Assembly: GCF_001439665.1 (NCBI RefSeq)
Contig: NZ_LMAK01000014.1
Coordinates: forward strand, 186,001 to 250,000
From: Formosa algae
GTDB taxonomy: Bacteria > Bacteroidota > Bacteroidia > Flavobacteriales > Flavobacteriaceae
Direction of reading: 5' to 3'
DNA length: 64,000 nucleotides
Shown: positions 59,450 through 64,000 of the stretch, piece by piece
Layout of the letters: each line of letters starts with the position of its first letter
Position numbering within the stretch: position 1 is the stretch's first letter
Notes under the pieces: model-generated
What the model saw: the letters and a program-made list of their open reading frames with translations, nothing else
Database searches by the model: none
Told to the model about the DNA's origin: nothing
Translations under genes and position numbers: made by a program

Positions 59450-60781
59450 TTAGTGTTGATTTAGTTGTGGTCCTTTATTAATAATTTTTCCTGCTAACAT
59501 TAAAAATAATAAGCCGAGTAATAAATACAGTCCGATAAAGCCTAATAAAGTAAATAATGTGTTTCCAGATGATACGGTTGGAGATGCTCCAGCAGATGTG
59601 CGTAATAAGTTATATACTAACCAAGGTTGTCTGCCCAATTCTGCGGTGTACCATCCTGTTGTATTTGCTATATATGGAAAAGGTAACATAAATAACAGTG
59701 CCCATAAAATCCATTTAGTAGTATATAATTTTTTTCTGAATAATTGTATAACGGCTAAAAGCATTAACCCAATAAATATAGTTCCTAAACCAACCATTAT
59801 ATGATAGGCATAATACAAGCCAGGAATATTTGTTGGATACACAGACGGGTCGAATTCGTTAAGACCTTTAATTTCTGCATTCCAATCTTGATAGGTTAAA
59901 AAGCTTAAAATATTAGGAACAGCAATTTTATTATCTAATTTCTTTTCAAGCATATTAGGCTGACCAATTAATACAATTTCAGATCCGCCTTCTTCTGTTT
60001 CAAAAATACCTTCCATAGCAGCGAAAGTTACTGGCTGATGTTTAACTACGTTTTTTGCAGCCAAATCTCCTGTAGGAAAAGCAACTAACAAACTAGATAT
60101 TAATCCGAAAATAACACCTGTCTTTACAAATAGTTTTCCGAAATCGTGATGTTTATCGTTTAATAAATAGAAGGCTCCAATCGCAGCAACTACAAATGAT
60201 GAAGTAACCATAGACGCCGCTTGATTATGTAAGTACGATGGTAATAACCATGGATTAGAAAAAAGTGCTCCAAAATTGTTTAAAACAAATTTACCATTTT
60301 CTAAGACCTCATAACCAACAGGATATTGCATCCAAGAGTGCGTGGCAATAATAAGGTAACCACTTGCCCAAGAGCCTAAAAAGACCAGAAACCCAGTTAC
60401 AAAATGTAATTTATGTCCTAAGAGTTTTTCGCCAAATAAAAAGAGTCCTAAAAAGGACGATTCTAAAAAGAAGGAGAACATACCTTCCATAGCCAATGTT
60501 TGTCCTATAATACCACCTGTAAGTTCTGAAAACTTAGCCCAATTGGTACCAAATTGAAACTCCATTGGAATACCGGTTACCACACCCATAGCAAAATTAA
60601 GTGCGAAAATTTTCATCCAGAATTTAGCAGCATCATTGTACTGATCTACTTTTGTTCTTAAAAATTTCCATTTAAAATAGACTATCAATAGGGATAATCC
60701 CATGGTGAGTTGAGGAAAGAGGTAATGAAATGTGATAGTAAACGCAAATTGCATTCTATCATAAAAGAGCATGTCTTCCAT
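59450..60781 (-). CDS. cydA: cytochrome bd oxidase subunit I
   Basis: 443 residues. His19 in FAFTITFHYLFPQLTMGL is the heme b595 ligand seen in all CydA. The second His is in PSYLHNQAASMV (b558 ligand), and the Met ligand with GWxxxExGRQPW is at MLPFPYIANTTGWYTAELGR. The Q-loop is short, the common type. First gene of the cyd operon, with a CRP/FNR-like site upstream. Confidence 0.95.
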   Translation of the reverse strand: MEDMLFYDRMQFAFTITFHYLFPQLTMGLSLLIVYFKWKFLRTKVDQYNDAAKFWMKIFALNFAMGVVTGIPMEFQFGTNWAKFSELTGGIIGQTLAMEGMFSFFLESSFLGLFLFGEKLLGHKLHFVTGFLVFLGSWASGYLIIATHSWMQYPVGYEVLENGKFVLNNFGALFSNPWLLPSYLHNQAASMVTSSFVVAAIGAFYLLNDKHHDFGKLFVKTGVIFGLISSLLVAFPTGDLAAKNVVKHQPVTFAAMEGIFETEEGGSEIVLIGQPNMLEKKLDNKIAVPNILSFLTYQDWNAEIKGLNEFDPSVYPTNIPGLYYAYHIMVGLGTIFIGLMLLAVIQLFRKKLYTTKWILWALLFMLPFPYIANTTGWYTAELGRQPWLVYNLLRTSAGASPTVSSGNTLFTLLGFIGLYLLLGLLFLMLAGKIINKGPQLNQH

Positions 60782-60828
60782 ATTCTGTGTTTTAGACTAT
60801 AAAAATACAAAGCAAGACTTAATTAAAA

Positions 60829-60844
60829 GGTAACTTTTATTACA
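60829..60844. promoter_or_regulatory. CRP/FNR-like site before cydA
   Basis: On the minus strand TGTAATAAAAGTTACC, a TGTAA-N6-TTACA match with one mismatch, centred about 56 bases before the cydA start. Confidence 0.6.
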
Positions 60845-60904
60845 TAAATTCAAACTCTTTTTATAACTCCTGACATATCAGAAAGGTGGCTTGTTTTAGA
60901 TGTA

Positions 60905-61510
60905 TTAAATTTTAACACCAATACAACGAATCACTTGGGCTTTACCAATATGATAACTGCCTTCAGAGAGTTCGATGGTTTGTTCTTCAAGTAATGTAAA
61001 TTTTAATCCTTTGAACTCCGCTTTAATTTCTTCAATAGAAAATAGCATATCTTCATTTTTTGGTCCGCCAGAAGAATATTGCAATTGCGCTTTAGCAAAA
61101 CACTCGAAAATTAAGGTGCCTCCCTGTTTTAAAAATTTAAGAATATGCTGATGTGCCTGCTTACGCATATCTGCAGGGAAGTGGGTATAACACAAGGCAA
61201 TTGCATCAAATGTTTTATCTGTTTGAAATTCTAAAACTCCACTAATATCATAATCAATAGTAACAGCTTTCATATTTGCCAATTGTAAAGCTTTTTCTTT
61301 TCCTTTTAAGCTGATATCAAAAGCATGAGCTGTCCAACCTTTAGAGGCTGCATATACTGCATTTCGACCTTCACCTTCGGCAGGAAGCAATACGGTTCCA
61401 GTTGGTAATGAATCTAATGTAGATTTAAAAAAGGTATTAGGCTGGGTACCGTATGCAAAATCATCTTCAGCATAACGTGCGTCCCAAAATTCTAGAGGCG
61501 TATTTTTCAT
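60905..61510 (-). CDS. SAM-dependent methyltransferase, tellurite/thiopurine type
   Basis: 201 residues. Motif VLLPAEGEGRNAVYAASKGW replaces the common GxGxG loop with PAEGEGRNA, as in TehB/TPMT-like enzymes, and FDISLKGKEKALQLANMKAV follows with the acidic SAM ligand. The start MKNTPLEFWDARYAEDDFAY is also typical of this group. Substrate is unknown: tellurite, thiol or other small nucleophile. It precedes an isoprenylcysteine methyltransferase-like gene by only 6 bases. Confidence 0.88.
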   Translation of the reverse strand: MKNTPLEFWDARYAEDDFAYGTQPNTFFKSTLDSLPTGTVLLPAEGEGRNAVYAASKGWTAHAFDISLKGKEKALQLANMKAVTIDYDISGVLEFQTDKTFDAIALCYTHFPADMRKQAHQHILKFLKQGGTLIFECFAKAQLQYSSGGPKNEDMLFSIEEIKAEFKGLKFTLLEEQTIELSEGSYHIGKAQVIRCIGVKI

Positions 61511-61516
61511 AAGGGG

Positions 61517-61969
61517 TTATATAAATCGTCGCGTTTTTGTTTTATAAGTCTTGTATTCTGGAAACATGTGTTGTAATAGCTCTTCTTCGTATTTTGATTT
61601 AAAATAGAAAAGCACCCACAGGGACAAACCAATTAGTAGTTTAAATACAGAGGCATTAAACATCGCGTAACCTAAGGTAATTGCTAAAATACCTGTGTAA
61701 ATAGGATGCCTGCTAATTTTAAAAGCTCCAGTTGTTCTAAGCGTACTCTTAACTTTAGGAGTAGGAAAAGGCGAAATTTTGGTATTGATTTGTAGTACCG
61801 CAACTAGGCTTAATATAAACCCTAAAGAGGTTAAAAGTAAACCAAAGTATTGTAGGCCTTCAGGTAAATTGACTTCTACGAATTTTAAAGGCAACATATA
61901 AATGATAAAAAGCACAAGCTGTAGGCCTACAAATACAAAATCTTTTAGAGTGGGATGTCCTGTTTTCAA
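61517..61969 (-). CDS. isoprenylcysteine carboxyl methyltransferase-like membrane protein
   Basis: 150 residues with four hydrophobic segments. The SAM-binding block near the C terminus is FKISRHPIYTGILAITLGYA (RHPxYxG), followed by SKYEEELLQHMFPEYKTYK, the ICMT/PEMT end motif with EE. Bacterial members methylate small lipid or thiol substrates. Lies with the TehB-like methyltransferase and the persulfide gene, so a thiol substrate is conceivable. Confidence 0.88.
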   Translation of the reverse strand: MKTGHPTLKDFVFVGLQLVLFIIYMLPLKFVEVNLPEGLQYFGLLLTSLGFILSLVAVLQINTKISPFPTPKVKSTLRTTGAFKISRHPIYTGILAITLGYAMFNASVFKLLIGLSLWVLFYFKSKYEEELLQHMFPEYKTYKTKTRRFI

Positions 61970-61986
61970 TAGGTTTATAATAGGTT

Positions 61987-63330
61987 TTATTTAAAATTAG
62001 TTACAGCATCACTCAAATCGTAAACAGAAACTTGTTCGGTAATATTAGACACTATACTACTTCCGGCAGCACTTCTGTAACCACCAGCACAATGTACTAC
62101 TATGGGTTTATCTGTAGGAATTTTATCTTTTTCTTCTCTTAACTGATTTAACGGAATAGCTAAGGCATTTTTAAATATTTTACCTTCATCTACTTCGCTT
62201 TTGTTTCTAATATCTAGTATGGTATATTGGTCTTGATGTTGTTTAAAATCGTCTAAATTTAAGAGTTCCGATTGTTCAGAGGTTACATTTCCTAAGGTCA
62301 TTAATCCTAATAATTGCGTTTCGTAACCAATCTTAGCAATTCGATTTAAAATGGTTTCACGTTCTTCAGTAGAATTTAAAACCACATAAAAAGATTCTTC
62401 AGGTTTTACTATTGAACCCAACCACGTTTCAAATTTATCATTTTCTGATTCAGCCATAATATTAAAACTATGTGCTAAATGGTTTTGCTTATAATCTGCT
62501 TGATTTCTAATATCAATAATTAAAGCGTCGTATGTAATATTAGTATCAACTTTAAAATGAAATTTTGTTTTGGAAATACTGGACTCTAAATTTTCTGCTC
62601 CTTTTTTATTGATGTCTACATTATAGCCAAAATAGGAAGGAATAAAAGGTTGATCTTTTAAAATATGTGCAACAAAATCTGCTTCAGTCATAGATTTAAA
62701 TGCCCAATTTTCTAGACGTTCTTTTCCTAATGTGCTCGAGGCATCTTTACTCATATTTTTACCGCATAACGAACCGGCTCCGTGAGCAGGATATACTTTA
62801 GTGTGGTCTGGCAAATGATTAAATTTTTGTGTGATGGTAGCATACATCTGTTTGGCTAATTCTTCACGTTTAGCTTTCATATTTCCTGCTTTTTCTCTTA
62901 AGTCAGGTCTCCCTACATCTCCAATAAACAAAGTGTCTCCAGAAAACATGGCGTAATTATCAGCATGATCTTGCGCAATAATAGTAATACTGTCTGGAGA
63001 ATGTCCTGGAGAGTTTATGGCTGTAAAAGTTACTTGTCCTAGGTTAAAAGTATCTCCGTCATCAAAAGTGATATGAGGATAATCTGCACTAACAAGTTGA
63101 CTGACATAAATATCTGCTCCCGTTTCTTTATGAAGTTGTAAATGACTACTCACAAAATCGGCATGCGGATGCGTTTCGAATACCGCTACTATTTTTGCGT
63201 TATGTTTTTCTGCTAGTTTGTAATATTGCTTTACCTGCCTTGAAGGGTCGACTAGGGCAATTTTTTGCTCACTAATTATAGCATAAGAATAATGAGCTAA
63301 TGGCTTATCTTCAAATTGTATAATATTCAT
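61987..63330 (-). CDS. persulfide dioxygenase-like MBL domain fused to two rhodanese domains
   Basis: 447 residues. Residues 1-230 are a metallo-beta-lactamase fold: THPHADFVSSH (His54, His56, Asp58, His63), NSPGHSPDSIT and VYPAHGAGSLCG for the remaining metal ligands, as in BLH/ETHE1 persulfide dioxygenases. Two rhodanese domains follow at about 255-350 and 355-447. The first has lost its Cys (YVVLNSTEERE), the second keeps it in VVHCAGGYRSAAG. It would oxidise glutathione or protein persulfide made by the SQR and pass sulfane sulfur on. Followed by methyltransferases. Confidence 0.92.
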   Translation of the reverse strand: MNIIQFEDKPLAHYSYAIISEQKIALVDPSRQVKQYYKLAEKHNAKIVAVFETHPHADFVSSHLQLHKETGADIYVSQLVSADYPHITFDDGDTFNLGQVTFTAINSPGHSPDSITIIAQDHADNYAMFSGDTLFIGDVGRPDLREKAGNMKAKREELAKQMYATITQKFNHLPDHTKVYPAHGAGSLCGKNMSKDASSTLGKERLENWAFKSMTEADFVAHILKDQPFIPSYFGYNVDINKKGAENLESSISKTKFHFKVDTNITYDALIIDIRNQADYKQNHLAHSFNIMAESENDKFETWLGSIVKPEESFYVVLNSTEERETILNRIAKIGYETQLLGLMTLGNVTSEQSELLNLDDFKQHQDQYTILDIRNKSEVDEGKIFKNALAIPLNQLREEKDKIPTDKPIVVHCAGGYRSAAGSSIVSNITEQVSVYDLSDAVTNFK

Positions 63331-63364
63331 CTTCTTTCTTTTTTACTTATAAAATATAATATAA

Positions 63365-63399
63365 AAATTCGGTCTAATGGTAATGTTAAGACCGAATTT
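63365..63399 (-). terminator. rho-independent terminator after the peroxiredoxin
   Basis: AAATTCGGTCT (63365-63375) and AGACCGAATTT (63389-63399) form an 11-bp stem with a T-run on the minus strand, ending the peroxiredoxin gene and separating it from the persulfide dioxygenase. Confidence 0.85.
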
Positions 63400-63408
63400 C
63401 TACAAGTT

Positions 63409-64000
63409 TTAAATGTTTTTCTTAGCTAAATACCAATCTACTTTTTCCAAAGAATCGTCTTCTAATCTATTATTTAACTCATCTAAAGTTTTAGGAGGTC
63501 CAACGATAACTTTATCACCTTTTTTCCAGTCTAAAGGCATGGCAACTTTATATTTGTCTGAAGTTTGAAGGGCTTCTAAAGCTCTTAAAATTTCGTCCAT
63601 GTTACGACCTACATTTAAAGGGTAATACATAACCAAACGTATTTTTTTTATAGGATCTATAAAAAATACGGCTCTTACGGCTGCGGTTTCACTTTCGTTA
63701 GGTTGTAGCATACCATAAAGCTTAGATACTTTCATATCTATATCTGCAATAATTGGAAAATCAAAGTACACGCCAGTGTGTTCTCTAACGTTTTGTACCC
63801 AACCTAAGTGCGCATGTATACTATCTATACTTAATCCTAGTAGTTCGGTGTTTAAGGCTGTAAATTCGTCTTTTCTAGTTGCAAATCCACTCATTTCTGT
63901 GGTGCAAACGGGTGTAAAATCTGCTGGGTGGGAAAACATTACAATCCATTTGTCTTTAGCAAAATCAGACATTTTAATTTTACCTTTTGTAGTTATTGCA
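63409..64000 (-). CDS. 1-Cys peroxiredoxin (Prx6), 5' end cut by window edge
   Basis: Reduces H2O2 and organic peroxides. The catalytic Cys is in SHPADFTPVCTTEM, the family motif PxxxTPVCTTE, with AVFFIDPIKKIRLVMYYPLN and a C-terminal extension typical of Prx6 proteins. The frame runs open to the window edge past the ATG at 63972 and reads AITTKGKIKM there, matching the usual TTxGKI stretch before that Met, so that ATG is internal. About 196 residues are visible. Single gene with its own terminator. Confidence 0.93.
   Translation of the reverse strand, partial: AITTKGKIKMSDFAKDKWIVMFSHPADFTPVCTTEMSGFATRKDEFTALNTELLGLSIDSIHAHLGWVQNVREHTGVYFDFPIIADIDMKVSKLYGMLQPNESETAAVRAVFFIDPIKKIRLVMYYPLNVGRNMDEILRALEALQTSDKYKVAMPLDWKKGDKVIVGPPKTLDELNNRLEDDSLEKVDWYLAKKNI

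Overview
The window is AT-rich, densely packed DNA from a member of the Bacteroidota, most likely the family Flavobacteriaceae (marine type). The evidence is many short lipoproteins with a late Cys lipobox followed by Asp runs, TonB-dependent uptake, genes without strong Shine-Dalgarno sites, a TAnnTTTG-type -7 element, and families typical of flavobacteria (DUF2147, MbnP, ArsF/ArsG, FmdE-like, DUF922). I saw no rRNA, tRNA, CRISPR array, insertion sequence or prophage. Both ends cut through genes: an FAD monooxygenase on the left and a peroxiredoxin on the right.

Layout. 0-6 kb: FAD monooxygenase, an unknown membrane protein, three GNAT acetyltransferases (one with no standard start codon), a DUF2147 protein and two secreted thioredoxin-fold proteins. 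6-12.3 kb: L-serine dehydratase, dipeptidyl peptidase IV, an AraC regulator and a DapA-superfamily enzyme; one long motif is shared by the two control regions. 12.7-17 kb: a SHOCT protein, then an ECF sigma / anti-sigma / Spy-like periplasmic sensor cluster with two paralogous lipoprotein genes; three copies of an ECF-type promoter (GAAGG-N16-GGTCTAA) lie in this cluster. 17-24 kb: VanW-like protein, PepSY-like lipoprotein, two-component system, a His-rich membrane protein, FAD oxidoreductase, HAD phosphatase. 24-32.5 kb: housekeeping-like and unknown exported proteins, a second ECF sigma/membrane partner pair, and a patch of decaying genes (a YcxB-like gene with an in-frame stop and a UPF0158-like gene with frameshift, stop and no start). 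32.8-38.4 kb: a copper-acquisition locus made of a small CNGKC protein, a YtkA-like lipoprotein, a TonB receptor carrying CxxxM and HxM copper-ligand motifs like OprC, MbnP, and an MbnH/MauG-type diheme enzyme. 38.6-42 kb: another pseudogene, two lipoproteins, glutaminase, a VOC protein and an HxlR regulator. 42-47 kb: an arsenic operon (ArsR, small thioredoxin, OsmC, ArsP-type permease, FmdE-like, ArsF, ArsG) with divergent arsM and ATCG-N8-CGAT operators. 47.7-64 kb: a phosphodiesterase, sulfide:quinone oxidoreductase-like protein, a complete YbhGFSR-type ABC efflux operon with its TetR regulator and tandem operators, cytochrome bd oxidase, two methyltransferases, a persulfide dioxygenase-rhodanese fusion and a 1-Cys peroxiredoxin.

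Links between loci. Four CRP/FNR-like sites (around TGTAA-N6-TTACA) lie about 50-60 bases in front of arsR, the sulfide:quinone oxidoreductase, a 37-residue membrane protein and cydA, which suggests one redox or respiratory regulator. Five genes or gene remnants absent from a plain ORF scan were found by reading the gaps: two degraded genes, the start-less GNAT, and small proteins of 53, 46 and 37 residues were all recovered in this way.
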